DNA of 64,000 bases from Shewanella pealeana ATCC 700345 (lineage in GTDB: Bacteria > Pseudomonadota > Gammaproteobacteria > Enterobacterales > Shewanellaceae), in NCBI RefSeq assembly GCF_000018285.1, contig NC_009901.1:4091001-4155000 (forward strand). The letters are read 5' to 3'. Positions 8,763-18,472 of this stretch are shown piece by piece. The number at the start of each line of letters is the position of its first letter. Within the stretch, counting starts at the first letter, position 1. The notes under the pieces are model-generated. The model had not been told where the DNA came from. It was given only the letters and a program-made list of their open reading frames with translations, and did no database searches. The translations under genes were made by a program, and so were the position numbers.

Positions 8763-9143
8763 TTAGTCATTAAGCCACTCGCGCGCCTCTTTTTTACTCT
8801 CAAAAAACTTAGCATCGTAAGGGGTAAACCAGTCCGTCATTTTCGCCATCCACTCTTGCAGTCGTCCCTCACCTACAATGGCTATTTTCTCGAACGACTT
8901 ACCGTGGGCAACGCCTAATTTAAGATCGTCCCAGGCGGCGCGCAGCTCCCAACCATCTAGCTCGCTGATATCCGCTAATACATTAATTTCAGGTTCTTCT
9001 ACCCCAGCAATCGCAGATTCCAACATGGGAACCATATAAAGATAATCTTCGTGGGTTAACTTACCAACAGCAACAAACGTCATATAAAACTTGCTACCAC
9101 TGCGCTCAATTCCCACAGATATACCATGCCTATCGTTGCTCAT
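8763..9143 (-). CDS. SpoIIAA/STAS-like protein
   Basis: A 126-aa soluble protein with the SpoIIAA-like fold pattern: GISVGIERSGSKFYMTFVAVGKLTHEDY at the start (by position about 7-34), central INVLADISELDGWELRAAWDDLK, and C-terminal WFTPYDAKFFESKKEAREWL. This matches the Gram-negative STAS/SpoIIAA-like family often found next to stress proteins. It is the most upstream of a leftward group with the two Usp genes. Its biochemical role is unknown. Confidence 0.75.
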   Translation of the reverse strand: MSNDRHGISVGIERSGSKFYMTFVAVGKLTHEDYLYMVPMLESAIAGVEEPEINVLADISELDGWELRAAWDDLKLGVAHGKSFEKIAIVGEGRLQEWMAKMTDWFTPYDAKFFESKKEAREWLND

Positions 9144-9288
9144 TTGATGCTCCTCCGTTTTGAAGTCTGTTGGCTAAAAATAACAGCTTTTGTTAATTCA
9201 ATTTTAGAGTCTTGACGATTATTGAGTTTGATCTAGCTCACAATTCAATATGATATTTGATCTTTAATCAAAAGTTCATTATTATCAG

Positions 9289-9306
9289 ACCGACTAATCA
9301 GTCGGT
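9289..9306. promoter_or_regulatory. Probable TetR-family operator (perfect 7-bp inverted repeat)
   Basis: ACCGACT-AATC-AGTCGGT lies 31 bp upstream of the aldehyde dehydrogenase start. This ACCGACTxxxxAGTCGGT form is a common type of TetR/AcrR operator, and a TetR gene lies at the end of the same unit, so autoregulated repression is likely. The binding itself is inference. Confidence 0.75.
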
Positions 9307-9336
9307 TACTTAAAGGCCACATCTGGAGCTCAGTTA

Positions 9337-10764
9337 ATGAATATGCATATCGACAATCAGGCAACACAACCTCTCTCGCAAATGCTTATCAAACAGCGCA
9401 CTAGCTACTTAAAAGAGCCTGCGCCCAATTATGACGCCAGGATTGAGCACCTAAAGAGTCTTAAAGCCGCGATTATCACCTATCAAGAACAGCTAGTGTC
9501 GGCACTTAATCGCGACTACGGCAACCGCTCTATTGATGACAGTATCATCTCCGATATCATGCCTTGTATTAACAACATCAACTACAGCCTAAAACACCTT
9601 AAGAAATGGATGAAGCCCAGCTCTCGTCATGCTGGGCTGTTATTGTCACCGGCCAAAATTAAGGTGCACTACCAACCTCTAGGTGTGATTGGCATTATCG
9701 TGCCGTGGAATTTCCCTATCATGCTGTCTGTTGGGCCACTGATCACCGCTTTATCCGCGGGTAATCGCGCCATGATTAAGCTGTCGGAATTTACCCCAGA
9801 AACCAACCAAGTGATCAAAGAGATGTTAAGTAGCATCTTTGATGATAGTCATGTGGTCTGTATTGAGGGAGAAGCCGATGTTGCCGCCGAATTCTCATCC
9901 TTGCCATTCGATCATTTGCTCTTCACCGGCTCGACCATGGTTGGCCGCCATGTAATGCGGGCAGCAGCTGATAATCTCACTCCAGTGACTCTGGAACTTG
10001 GTGGCAAGTCTCCCGTCATTGTCGCCGACGATATCGATATGGATACCGCTGTCGAGCGCATGATCTATGGAAAATGCTTAAATGCCGGGCAGATCTGTGT
10101 GGCACCAGACTATGTACTCGTGCCGCGTGCCAAGTTAGACAGTTTCATTCAAGCCTATAAAAAGAAGTTCATCAACATGTACGGTAATGTCAGTGACAAC
10201 AAAGATTACGGCAGCGTGATCAACCAACGACAATTTGACCGTATCATGCACGTTCTCGATGACGCTATCGACAAAGGTGCCAACATTATTAGCGCCAACG
10301 ATGAAGCGATTAATACCGATAAGCGTAAGATGCCAACCCAACTTATCAGCAATGCCAGTGAAGATATGCTAGTACTACAAGAGGAGATCTTTGGCCCACT
10401 ACTACCAATTATCCCTTATACAAGCCTAGACGAAGCAATAAGTTACGTTAATCAGCGCCCTCGTCCTCTCGCGCTTTATCTGATGAGCTTCGATAAAAAC
10501 ACTCAACAGCATGTACTCAAGCACACTCATTCTGGCGGAGTGTGTATTAACGAAGCCGTGTTTCATGTGGCTGCCGACGATGCGCCTTTTGGCGGCATCG
10601 GCCCATCAGGAATGGGGCACTATCATGGTAAAGAAGGCTTCCTAACCTTTAGCCACGCAAAAACCGTACTCCGTCGCGGTAAATACCTCAATACCGGTAA
10701 ACTGGTGCACCCACCCTATGGTGGCTTTATTCAGCGCCTTTTGATGAAGTTTTTCTTACGTTAA
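9337..10764 (+). CDS. Coniferyl-aldehyde-type NAD(P)+ aldehyde dehydrogenase
   Basis: A 475-aa class 3-like aldehyde dehydrogenase. Catalytic residues visible are Cys254 in NAGQICVAPDY and Glu220 in TLELGGKSP; the PWNFP motif (VPWNFPIMLS) and the C-terminal PFGGIGPSGMGHYHG are intact. The length and start (SQMLIKQRTSYLKEP) match the coniferyl aldehyde dehydrogenase subgroup, which oxidises aromatic or fatty aldehydes to acids. GGAG lies 8 nt before the ATG. It forms a unit with the downstream TetR gene and has a TetR-type operator in its promoter, pointing to aldehyde detoxification. The true substrate is not determined here. Confidence 0.82.
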   Translation: MNMHIDNQATQPLSQMLIKQRTSYLKEPAPNYDARIEHLKSLKAAIITYQEQLVSALNRDYGNRSIDDSIISDIMPCINNINYSLKHLKKWMKPSSRHAGLLLSPAKIKVHYQPLGVIGIIVPWNFPIMLSVGPLITALSAGNRAMIKLSEFTPETNQVIKEMLSSIFDDSHVVCIEGEADVAAEFSSLPFDHLLFTGSTMVGRHVMRAAADNLTPVTLELGGKSPVIVADDIDMDTAVERMIYGKCLNAGQICVAPDYVLVPRAKLDSFIQAYKKKFINMYGNVSDNKDYGSVINQRQFDRIMHVLDDAIDKGANIISANDEAINTDKRKMPTQLISNASEDMLVLQEEIFGPLLPIIPYTSLDEAISYVNQRPRPLALYLMSFDKNTQQHVLKHTHSGGVCINEAVFHVAADDAPFGGIGPSGMGHYHGKEGFLTFSHAKTVLRRGKYLNTGKLVHPPYGGFIQRLLMKFFLR

Positions 10765-10786
10765 CCACAACTGAGCAGCAAATTTG

Positions 10787-11359
10787 ATGAGTCGTATCGA
10801 CAAAAAACAGGCCATATTAGACACAGCGCTGACGCTTTTTGTCAGCCAAGGTTTTTATGCCACCTCTACCGCCTCGATTGCCAAACAAGCCGGGGTTGCT
10901 ACCGGCACCCTATTTCATCATTTCGCCTCAAAAGAGGCGTTGATGAACCACCTGTATATATCCATTAAGCAGGAGTTCGCCGATGGGATTCAATCGCAAA
11001 TCAGTCAAAAGGGCGACTTAGAAAAAGATGCTCAACACCTGTGGCAGGTCGCCATAAATTGGGCGATGGCGAACCCACTTAAACAGGAGTTTTTCCAGCA
11101 ATACTCTATGTCTCCGTCGATCGCATCCCAGGTAAGACAACAGGCCATGAACAGTATTTTAGGCTTTATGGGCGAGTTAATTCATCAAGGGCAAAAAGCA
11201 GGCGTACTAGCAGATTATCCGCTACCCTTAATGCTAGAGAGTTGTCATGGCCAATATTTAGCGGCAACACGATATTTTCTAGACAACCCTGAGTCATGGA
11301 AAGATGAAACATATAAACAGTCAAGTTTTGCAATGTTTTGGAATGCAATGAAGACCTAG
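10787..11359 (+). CDS. TetR/AcrR-family transcriptional regulator
   Basis: A protein of about 190 aa. The N-terminal TetR HTH is clear: KKQAILDTALTLFVSQGF then TSIAKQAGVATGTLFHHF (by position about 5-47). The C-terminal ligand domain is divergent, as usual. The ATG at 10787 is used; a TTG one codon earlier is less likely. It starts 22 bp after the aldehyde dehydrogenase and probably represses that unit through the inverted repeat at 9289-9306, responding to an aldehyde or aromatic ligand (inference). Confidence 0.83.
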   Translation: MSRIDKKQAILDTALTLFVSQGFYATSTASIAKQAGVATGTLFHHFASKEALMNHLYISIKQEFADGIQSQISQKGDLEKDAQHLWQVAINWAMANPLKQEFFQQYSMSPSIASQVRQQAMNSILGFMGELIHQGQKAGVLADYPLPLMLESCHGQYLAATRYFLDNPESWKDETYKQSSFAMFWNAMKT

Positions 11360-11437
11360 CTAGTTAGCCAGTGACAACTTATGAATAAGGCATAGAGCTG
11401 TTATTGAGTTAAGGATAATTTATTCAAAGGAGTGAAT

Positions 11438-11668
11438 ATGTTAAGAATGAAGACTAAATGCGAGCAGTGCCACACACCACTTACACGTAAAGACACCGCT
11501 TATATCTGCTCATTCGAAGAGACCTACTGCAAAAGCTGTAGCGAGAAACTGGATTTTACTTGTATTAGGTGTCAAGGCGTACTTGTACTTAGGCCCTCAA
11601 GGAAAATTAAACCCTTTAAAGTGCCCGCCTCTAAATTAAAAATCCTCGCTTTAGCTAACTCTTGCTAG
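11438..11668 (+). CDS. DUF1272 zinc-ribbon-like small protein
   Basis: A 76-aa protein with four cysteine pairs or near pairs: CEQCH, ICSFEETYCKSC and CIRC. This matches DUF1272, where the cysteines probably bind zinc. The ATG at 11438 follows AAAGGAG by 5 nt; a GTG two codons earlier overlaps the SD. The conserved tail LVLRPSRKIKP is present. Function is unknown. Confidence 0.78.
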   Translation: MLRMKTKCEQCHTPLTRKDTAYICSFEETYCKSCSEKLDFTCIRCQGVLVLRPSRKIKPFKVPASKLKILALANSC

Positions 11669-11729
11669 ATTCAAAACTTGAATTTATCAGTTTAGTAGAG
11701 GGGGCATGCTCTCTCTATCGTAGCTCTGT

Positions 11730-13094
11730 CTATGCATAGGGTAACCAGAGGCTCACACATAGACCTTTATCATCCCGATGATGTAGGCTAATTCGTCCAT
11801 CGTGCGCCTCAACTATCTCTCGACAAAGAGGCAAGCCTAAGCCTGTACCGGATTGCTTTGTTGAGTAAAAAGGCAATAACGCTTGTTGCAGTACATCTGC
11901 CGACATTCCTAGACCTTCATCTTTTACTTCAATATAGATCCCGCTGCTGGGGTCCACTTGATTTACCTCTCTGATCTCTATGGTGATCTTTGTCAAATCT
12001 GAGCCCGATTCATGGGCGTTTTTCAGCAGATTAAGCAGTACTTGCTCCATCTGAATCAAGTCCAGACTAACCTGATTTTGAGGTAGCTCACCCACGAGCT
12101 CAAACCGATAATGCTGTTTTAGTTGCTGAATGAGTGAATGCCAATCGACAGGCAACTTTTGCGGCAATGGCAATTTAGCAAAACGAGCATAGTTGAAGAT
12201 AAACTGGCTCAGATGACTGCTTCTATCTTCGATGGTATCGAAAATAAGCTTCAGTTTTGGATCGTTGAGCTCTTTGGTGATCATTCGCCCAGAGTTAACC
12301 ATAGAAGCTATTGGTGCAACCGAGTTATTCAGCTCATGACTGATGATGCGAATCACCTTCTTCCATACTGCCACCTCCTGCCTATTTAGCTCTCTAGTCA
12401 ACTGCTTTAGTAACACCAAGTGATGAAACTGACCGTTTAACAGAAACTGGCCTCGGGACAAGTGCCAAGTTTCTAGATCACTCTCACCAGCATCATGCTT
12501 TAGCGAAAACAGACCATCTTTAGGATTATTAAGTGCCTCACTCAAAGATTCAGGGGCATCTGTCAACAATTGCGATAGGCTCATACCTTCAACACGTTGA
12601 CCGCTATTAAACAAATGTCTCGCCGCATCATTGGCATAGATGACCCGCTGTTCATCATCGAGTAGCAGCATCACGTTAGGCGAGCTTTGTATGACTTTGT
12701 CGAGCAGCAATTCACGTTGATAAATGTACTGCCGCTCTTTACGCAATGTCTGCGCCGACTCATTAAACAGAGTCGATAATGCTCTTAATTGGCTGTCACC
12801 ACTGACAGGTATACTCACGCTAAAGTCATTATCTTTAAAGTTAAGTAAGCCGACCTCTAACGCTCTTAAACTCGTCGCTAAGTCGCGAGTGCCGATGTAA
12901 CTAATACTGGTTACTAACAGCAAAGACAGAGTAAATAACAGCAAGTAGAGCCAGGATTGCTCTACAACATTTTGCTGCACCGCTACAGGTGACAGCCATA
13001 ACAGGCCTGTGAATGCCAGCAACAAGCCCGTAGCTGAAGCGAGCACTGCGCTGATAATAAGCTTAACTCTAAGAGAAACCACTGTATTGCTCAT
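11730..13094 (-). CDS. NtrY-type sensor histidine kinase
   Basis: A 454-aa membrane kinase. Two TM helices (about 10-30 and 45-65) flank a very short periplasmic loop. Then come a HAMP-like linker, a PAS domain (about 130-225, VMLLLDDEQRVIYANDAARHLF), a HisKA segment with the phospho-acceptor in ISHELNNSVAPIASM, and an HATPase with LLNLLKNAHES, DEGLGMS and GTGLGLPLC boxes. It lies 3 bp after the sigma-54 response regulator gene and is its obvious partner. With so little sensor outside the membrane, it probably senses the envelope or membrane itself, as in peptide or antibiotic stress systems (inference). Confidence 0.85.
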   Translation of the reverse strand: MSNTVVSLRVKLIISAVLASATGLLLAFTGLLWLSPVAVQQNVVEQSWLYLLLFTLSLLLVTSISYIGTRDLATSLRALEVGLLNFKDNDFSVSIPVSGDSQLRALSTLFNESAQTLRKERQYIYQRELLLDKVIQSSPNVMLLLDDEQRVIYANDAARHLFNSGQRVEGMSLSQLLTDAPESLSEALNNPKDGLFSLKHDAGESDLETWHLSRGQFLLNGQFHHLVLLKQLTRELNRQEVAVWKKVIRIISHELNNSVAPIASMVNSGRMITKELNDPKLKLIFDTIEDRSSHLSQFIFNYARFAKLPLPQKLPVDWHSLIQQLKQHYRFELVGELPQNQVSLDLIQMEQVLLNLLKNAHESGSDLTKITIEIREVNQVDPSSGIYIEVKDEGLGMSADVLQQALLPFYSTKQSGTGLGLPLCREIVEAHDGRISLHHRDDKGLCVSLWLPYA

Positions 13095-13097
13095 GAA

Positions 13098-14627
13098 TTA
13101 CTTATCAATCCCATACTTGTCCATGCGCCGATATAAGGCTTGTCGACTTAAGCCCAGAGCCTTAGCGACACGAGCTATCACGCCTCTATGCTGGTCGAGC
13201 GCCGCTTCAATATTGGCTTTTTCAGCTTGTGGCGTCTCTGTGCAACTCTGTTCAGTATTACTCGACTCATTATTACTCGCTTCGGGGTTACTCATCGGCT
13301 CCGCCGAAGAATGCTTAGCTGAAGCGTACGTTTGAGTTTGAGGGCTTGCTGACTTTTCAACTAAAGCCCCTGCAACAAAGTTTGTGACAGAGCTAGTAAC
13401 TGGATTAGTTGCATCATTAGTCGCAGAAGTAGAGACGGGCTCAGCCATACTGGTATGAATTACGAGCCCAAAATCCTCGACGGTTAGCTCAGGGGAATTG
13501 GCTAATATCACCGCTCGCTTACAGGCATTTTCTAGCTCGCGCACGTTACCTGGCCATGAGTGTGCCACCAACGCCTGCTGAGTCTGGCGCAACAGTGAAA
13601 AGTCGGTGCCAATAAAGTGTTCAACCAACGGCAATACATCATCTTTACGCTCATTAAGTGCAGGCAAGGCTAACTCAATCACATTGAGGCGGTAGAACAG
13701 ATCCTCACGAAAACGCCCAGCTTGAATATCTTGTGCCAAGTCAGCATTAGTGGCACTTACCACTCGAACATTGACTCTGCGGGTTTGATGGCTACCGAGT
13801 CGCTCAAACTCACCGGTTTGCAATACTCGCAGTAACTTCACCTGCCCAGAAAGTGGTAAATTACCTATCTCATCTAAAAACAATGTACCGCCATCGGCCG
13901 CTTCAAATCGTCCAATACGAGCCTTAGTTGCGCCAGTATAAGCGCCTGCCTCAGCGCCAAACAGCTCCGCTTCAAGCAAATCCATCGGCAACGCGCCAAT
14001 ATTGACCTTGATAAAGGGCTTGTACCTCAAGGGAGAATTAGCGTGAATGATATCGGCTAATTTATCCTTACCCGCGCCGTTGGGGCCTGTAATCAACACC
14101 GACACATCAGATTTTGCGATCTGCAGGGCTAAATCCACACAGCGCTGCATGGCGCCACTGTTAAAAACGATACCACACAGTTCCGCGTCTTTAATGGCCA
14201 CCATACGCTGGCTTTCAACTCGGCTTAACTGAGCATTTTTCTTAGACAGTCGATGCAGTGAAATAAGGTTGCTGATGCTGTTGAGCAACTTGGCATCATC
14301 CCAAGGTTTGCCCATGTAATCGGCGGCGCCCTCTTTGACTAGCTCCACGGCAAGTTCAAGCTGGGTCCAAGCGGTGAGCAATATGATAGGCAGCTCTGGC
14401 TGCAGCTGTCTAAAGCCATAAAATAGATTACGCCCCTCTTCACCTGAGGTGGTGTCTTGGGTGAAGTTCATATCTTGTATCACCAGCGCCACGTCATGCA
14501 ACCGGATGAGTTCGAGGGCGACGTCAGGCGATAAGCAGGTAAGTGTTTGATAACCGCTCAGCTCTAGCATTAACGCTAAGGCATTACACACGGCTTGGTT
14601 ATCATCGACAATCAGTATGGTTTCCAT
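13098..14627 (-). CDS. NtrC-family sigma-54 response regulator
   Basis: A 509-aa protein. It has a receiver domain (1-120, QDMNF phospho-site, K in MGKPWDDAK), then a AAA+ domain (about 155-385) with Walker A GPNGAGKDK and the sigma-54 contact loop as GAYTGA instead of GAFTGA. A long Ser/Thr/Asn-rich linker (about 395-465) leads to a Fis-type HTH (RVAKALGLSRQALYRRM) at the end. The linker is unusually long and low in complexity. It likely activates the upstream ABC operon from the TGTCCG enhancer sites near 19871-19938, where a sigma-54 promoter is visible. Confidence 0.87.
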   Translation of the reverse strand: METILIVDDNQAVCNALALMLELSGYQTLTCLSPDVALELIRLHDVALVIQDMNFTQDTTSGEEGRNLFYGFRQLQPELPIILLTAWTQLELAVELVKEGAADYMGKPWDDAKLLNSISNLISLHRLSKKNAQLSRVESQRMVAIKDAELCGIVFNSGAMQRCVDLALQIAKSDVSVLITGPNGAGKDKLADIIHANSPLRYKPFIKVNIGALPMDLLEAELFGAEAGAYTGATKARIGRFEAADGGTLFLDEIGNLPLSGQVKLLRVLQTGEFERLGSHQTRRVNVRVVSATNADLAQDIQAGRFREDLFYRLNVIELALPALNERKDDVLPLVEHFIGTDFSLLRQTQQALVAHSWPGNVRELENACKRAVILANSPELTVEDFGLVIHTSMAEPVSTSATNDATNPVTSSVTNFVAGALVEKSASPQTQTYASAKHSSAEPMSNPEASNNESSNTEQSCTETPQAEKANIEAALDQHRGVIARVAKALGLSRQALYRRMDKYGIDK

Positions 14628-14761
14628 AAACTCTTTAGTATTTATTCTTCATTCTTTATTTTTGGCTGGCTATCAAACTAACTGAAAGCCGAACAGAGTT
14701 AAAGCAAAGCTCACATTCGGCTAACAATTAGATAGCATTTATTGGCGTTAACAGTAGTGGA

Positions 14762-15973
14762 TTACACGCTGCGAGTCGCTATCGCGGGTGAAATTTTAGC
14801 GGCTTTTTGTGCAGGTAAGATCACTGCAATAGTGGTCAACACAAGTAGGCCTGCTACCGTGGCTATCGGATAGACAAGCTCCAGTTTAGGCAAACTATAA
14901 AGCGACATCAGTTGCTGACCGAGCAGCACCGCAATCAAACCTCCTAGTAGCCCACCAGTGAGGCACAAGAGATAATTCTCCACCAGAAAGAAGCTGATAA
15001 TGTCGCGCTTCTTTGCCCCAAGGGCTCGGCGTGTGCCTATCTGTTTAGTGCGGCGCTCGATGTTAAACATCACCATGCCCGCAAGACCTAAAGAAGTGAT
15101 AAGCAGTAGTAGCACCACCATCATAGACAACACGGTCGCCATCAGCTCATGGTTACGATATACGTTATTGCGGTGTTCACTAATGGTTTTAAAGCCACGA
15201 ACCACGCGATTAGGGTGCTCTTTATGTAATGCCGCAGGAATCGCTTCTTTTAGATCTGCAATAGCAGACTCATCGGCGCGCACTAAAAAGCGCGTAAAGG
15301 AGGATGCCAGTTCCACATTGAGGATCACGCTACGGTTTAAGTTATCGTGATCAACCCATGCACCTTGCAAACGCTCCACCACGCCAATAATTTTCATCGG
15401 CTGATCACCGATGTTACCCCGATACATCACTTGACCAACCGCTGACTCATCACCAAAAGTGTCTTTAGCAAAGTCAGCTGAAACTATGGCTAAAGTTGCG
15501 AGCTCAGGGCCACCACTGCTGACTTCATCGGGATAAAAATTACGCCCCTCAATTAGCTGAATACCTAAAGTTGAGATCATCTTCTCATCACCATAATAGA
15601 TAGCCGAACTGGGGGTATCCTTACGATCCTCTTCACTGCTTCCATGGGAAAAGTTCGATGACCAACCACCACCGCTCAAAGGAGTCATACTGGTTGAGGT
15701 GGCAGCCTTAACACCGTCGAGGTTACGTATTATCTCGACATCAATCAGGTTCTGCTCATTAGCGACAATAGCGTCATCGAAATTATAGATGGTTAAATCA
15801 AACACTTCGGACTCTGCAATCCCAGACTCTCTTGCCATCAGGCCGACACGCTCGGTGATAATAAAACTGGCATTTGCCACAATCGCTACCGATAAAATGA
15901 TTTGAATAAGCAGCAACAGAGGGCCGCTTTTATTACGCATCAACATGCTTAATATGGGTTTAATTTGAAACAT
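14762..15973 (-). CDS. MacB/FtsX-type ABC transporter permease (second)
   Basis: A 403-aa permease with an N-terminal TM helix (about 18-40), a large periplasmic MacB_PCD-like domain (about 40-270), and three TM helices at the C-terminus carrying the FtsX motif IERRTKQIGTRRALGAKKRDI. It is the second permease of the operon and would pair with the one encoded upstream as a heterodimer. This class couples ATP hydrolysis to periplasmic mechanical work rather than transport through the membrane. A 134-bp gap separates it from the response regulator gene. Confidence 0.83.
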   Translation of the reverse strand: MFQIKPILSMLMRNKSGPLLLLIQIILSVAIVANASFIITERVGLMARESGIAESEVFDLTIYNFDDAIVANEQNLIDVEIIRNLDGVKAATSTSMTPLSGGGWSSNFSHGSSEEDRKDTPSSAIYYGDEKMISTLGIQLIEGRNFYPDEVSSGGPELATLAIVSADFAKDTFGDESAVGQVMYRGNIGDQPMKIIGVVERLQGAWVDHDNLNRSVILNVELASSFTRFLVRADESAIADLKEAIPAALHKEHPNRVVRGFKTISEHRNNVYRNHELMATVLSMMVVLLLLITSLGLAGMVMFNIERRTKQIGTRRALGAKKRDIISFFLVENYLLCLTGGLLGGLIAVLLGQQLMSLYSLPKLELVYPIATVAGLLVLTTIAVILPAQKAAKISPAIATRSV

Positions 15974-16000
15974 AAATGAAGTCCTTTCTCATTCTGTAGT

Positions 16001-17305
16001 TTATTGACTCTTGAGGTAGACACTTGGGTTGGTGCTACATATTCGCCATGCAGGGTAGATCCCGGCAATAATGGCAGCGCTGACCGCAATCACGGGGGCA
16101 ATAACCCACATACTTTGATCCAATTGGGCCAGCGATGCTTCAAGCTCAAACTTAGATGATAAGAAATACAAGTTGATCCATGCCCAGAGTAGCCCTAGTG
16201 CGCCGCCACAAAAGCCGATTAAGCCCACCTCGACTAAGTGCTGAGAGAAGATCTGTAAGCGACTGGCACCAATCGCACGCCTAACCCCCACCTCGGGTGC
16301 GCGCTTTAAGAATTTAGCCAATAACAAACCGAGCATGTTGACTAAACAAACGATCAAAAATAACGCGCTTAACCCCACCAACACCTTGTTATCTTCTGGG
16401 ACCACTTTGTTAACGTTCAACCATTGGGCGACATCTTTAATCTCACCACGGGCATCTGGGTGCTTAAAGCGGCCAATCTGCTGTTGCTGCTCAACGTAAC
16501 GTCCTAACCACTCTTGATATTCTTGCTGCTTGGCAGGCGTATCTAACTCAACCCAATATTGCAGCCAATGCATTTCAGAGTTAATTCTGTCTTGGTAGTT
16601 ACGAATATCTTCATGACGCCAAGAGTTGTTATTCCCCCAGCTCGAAAACTCCTCGATGGGCGCCATTGAAAAAGGCACATAGATCTGCTCTGAGTCATTG
16701 AAAGCGCCGTTGTTTACATCGTAATACTTCGGACTTGGGTTCCACTCAGCAATAACCCCCACCACTTGATAAGGCTTACGGTTTAGCATTAAAGTTTTAC
16801 CAACACTATTGCCGCCACCAAAGGCTTTTTGGTTGATACTTTCATTAATCACCACCTTGTAGCCACCTTCTGCATCTACCTGCTTATTCCAAGGGGTGCC
16901 ATAGATAAATGGCACATCAAATAATGCGAAGAAATCACCAGTAGTAACCCTCACCCCCTCTAAAATAGGCGAGAAGTTCACATCTTCGGTCTGCACCGCA
17001 AGACCCGTTCGAAACATTGCCGCCTGTCTTACAGGCACATCACTCTGGCTCAAGTTAAATGCATCTTGATAGGTGATCTGCTCGTTAATCATGTCCCAGG
17101 TATCATTGTCTTGGCTCATCAGCTGCACAGAAAACAGTTGTGCTGAGCGTTCTCCGGCCGGATTCACCGACGCCATCTTATAGATATTCAAGATGGTGAT
17201 GGTGATGCCTATGCCGATGGAGATGGCGAGGATCATCAACAAGGATAGAAACGGCGTCTTTTTGATGCTGCGCCAAGCTAAATCCAGATAATAAAAAAAC
17301 ATCAT
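16001..17305 (-). CDS. MacB/FtsX-type ABC transporter permease (first)
   Basis: A 434-aa permease with the same layout as its neighbour: N-terminal TM (about 17-40), periplasmic domain (about 45-310), and C-terminal FtsX helices with KRAPEVGVRRAIGASRLQIF. It lies 18 bp after the ATPase gene. The two permeases are distant relatives of each other, so the transporter is probably a heterodimer with the shared ATPase. Confidence 0.83.
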   Translation of the reverse strand: MMFFYYLDLAWRSIKKTPFLSLLMILAISIGIGITITILNIYKMASVNPAGERSAQLFSVQLMSQDNDTWDMINEQITYQDAFNLSQSDVPVRQAAMFRTGLAVQTEDVNFSPILEGVRVTTGDFFALFDVPFIYGTPWNKQVDAEGGYKVVINESINQKAFGGGNSVGKTLMLNRKPYQVVGVIAEWNPSPKYYDVNNGAFNDSEQIYVPFSMAPIEEFSSWGNNNSWRHEDIRNYQDRINSEMHWLQYWVELDTPAKQQEYQEWLGRYVEQQQQIGRFKHPDARGEIKDVAQWLNVNKVVPEDNKVLVGLSALFLIVCLVNMLGLLLAKFLKRAPEVGVRRAIGASRLQIFSQHLVEVGLIGFCGGALGLLWAWINLYFLSSKFELEASLAQLDQSMWVIAPVIAVSAAIIAGIYPAWRICSTNPSVYLKSQ

Positions 17306-17323
17306 GCTCTCCTTATCAATCGA

Positions 17324-18055
17324 TTAAGCAACTGAAGCTGTCTTGGCTACCGCCTCAGCTTTACCTTGACCGGTGCCTGCTTGATACATGGTGAAATCAC
17401 ACACATGACCATCGACAATCTGAATATTACGCTGAGCACGACGAGCCAACTCCGCATCGTGAGTTACCATGATAATCGTGGTGCCAGCCTTGTTAATATC
17501 TTCAAGTAGCTCCATCACTTGGCGCGCCATTAAACTATCGAGATTACCAGTCGGCTCATCGGCGAGTAAAAACCTTGGCTCACCCGCTAACGCTCTAGCT
17601 ATCGCCACTCGCTGCTGCTGCCCACCTGAGAGCTGCGTGGGAAAATGCTTCATTCTCGAGGCGAGTCCCACCTGCTCTAGCGCACGTTCGACCCGGATTT
17701 TTCGCTCCTTAGCATTAAAACCGCGGTAACGCAGCGGGACCTCGACGTTCTCGGCCAAATTTAGATCAGAGATAAGATTGAAGCCTTGAAAGATAAAGCC
17801 AATCTTCTCGTTTCGAATCGCTGCACTCTTGTTGTCACTCAGATTTGAAATATTCACACCATCGAGAAAATAGTCACCATGGGTAAAACCTTCGAGTAAG
17901 CCAGCAATGTTCAAGAAGGTGGTTTTACCCGAACCAGAAGGCCCGGTAACTGCAACAAACTCGCCTTCCTTGACCTCTAAGTTAAAGTCTCGTAATGCAT
18001 GAGTTTCCACTAAATCCGTTTTAAATACTTTGCTGATGTTGTTCATCGATAACAT
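17324..18055 (-). CDS. ABC transporter ATPase, MacB/LolD type
   Basis: A 243-aa ATPase. It has Walker A GPSGSGKTT, Q-loop FQGFNLI, signature [15 protein letters not shown], Walker B FLLADEPTGNLDS and an H-loop in VTHDAELA. The sequence LADEPTGNLDS is typical of the LolD/MacB/FtsE branch. It works with the two permeases and the HlyD-like adaptor of the same operon. No TolC-type outer-membrane gene is in the cluster, so a chromosomal TolC elsewhere would be needed for export out of the cell. Confidence 0.88.
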   Translation of the reverse strand: MLSMNNISKVFKTDLVETHALRDFNLEVKEGEFVAVTGPSGSGKTTFLNIAGLLEGFTHGDYFLDGVNISNLSDNKSAAIRNEKIGFIFQGFNLISDLNLAENVEVPLRYRGFNAKERKIRVERALEQVGLASRMKHFPTQLSGGQQQRVAIARALAGEPRFLLADEPTGNLDSLMARQVMELLEDINKAGTTIIMVTHDAELARRAQRNIQIVDGHVCDFTMYQAGTGQGKAEAVAKTASVA

Positions 18056-18162
18056 GGTCTATATCCCTTTAATTCTGTTTATCAATCTCACTAAAACTAT
18101 CTGTTTGTTGTAATCGACAGCTTTCTATAATCGACAACCTTATGTATCAACTGTAGCGCCGC

Positions 18163-18453
18163 CTACTGGCTAATCGAACTCACGATGCACTCGAGTGCGC
18201 CGCCGATTAGCTCCCCAATGAGCCCACTCCCACTCAATGTAACGTCAGATATAGTACTAACGCCCGGCTGTGCACCAGTGCCAAACTCAATCAGGTTAAG
18301 CCCCAGAAACATCCAGTCTCCCGCCCTATTGGTAGAGACCTGCACCGCGACCACCAAAAGTATTAATACTGCTGCGGTGATGACTTGCTGCTTATTCATT
18401 TGCTTAACTCTGCGACTAACTTTGCTATTAACTCTGCTAATAGTTTTATTCAT
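18163..18453 (-). CDS. Orphan 96-aa single-TM peptide in the ABC operon
   Basis: I do not recognise this protein. It has a very basic N-terminus (1-23), one hydrophobic helix (about 24-41, VITAAVLILLVVAVQV) and a short, mostly uncharged C-terminal part rich in Gly, Ser and Ile, with one Cys near the end (ALECIVSSIS). AGGAAG lies about 7 nt before the ATG, supporting translation. It sits between the HlyD-like adaptor and the ATPase in the same direction. It could be a small accessory subunit of the transporter or an exported peptide substrate. Neither is shown. Confidence 0.6.
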   Translation of the reverse strand: MNKTISRVNSKVSRRVKQMNKQQVITAAVLILLVVAVQVSTNRAGDWMFLGLNLIEFGTGAQPGVSTISDVTLSGSGLIGELIGGALECIVSSISQ

Positions 18454-18472
18454 TGTCTGCTTCCTTACTCGG

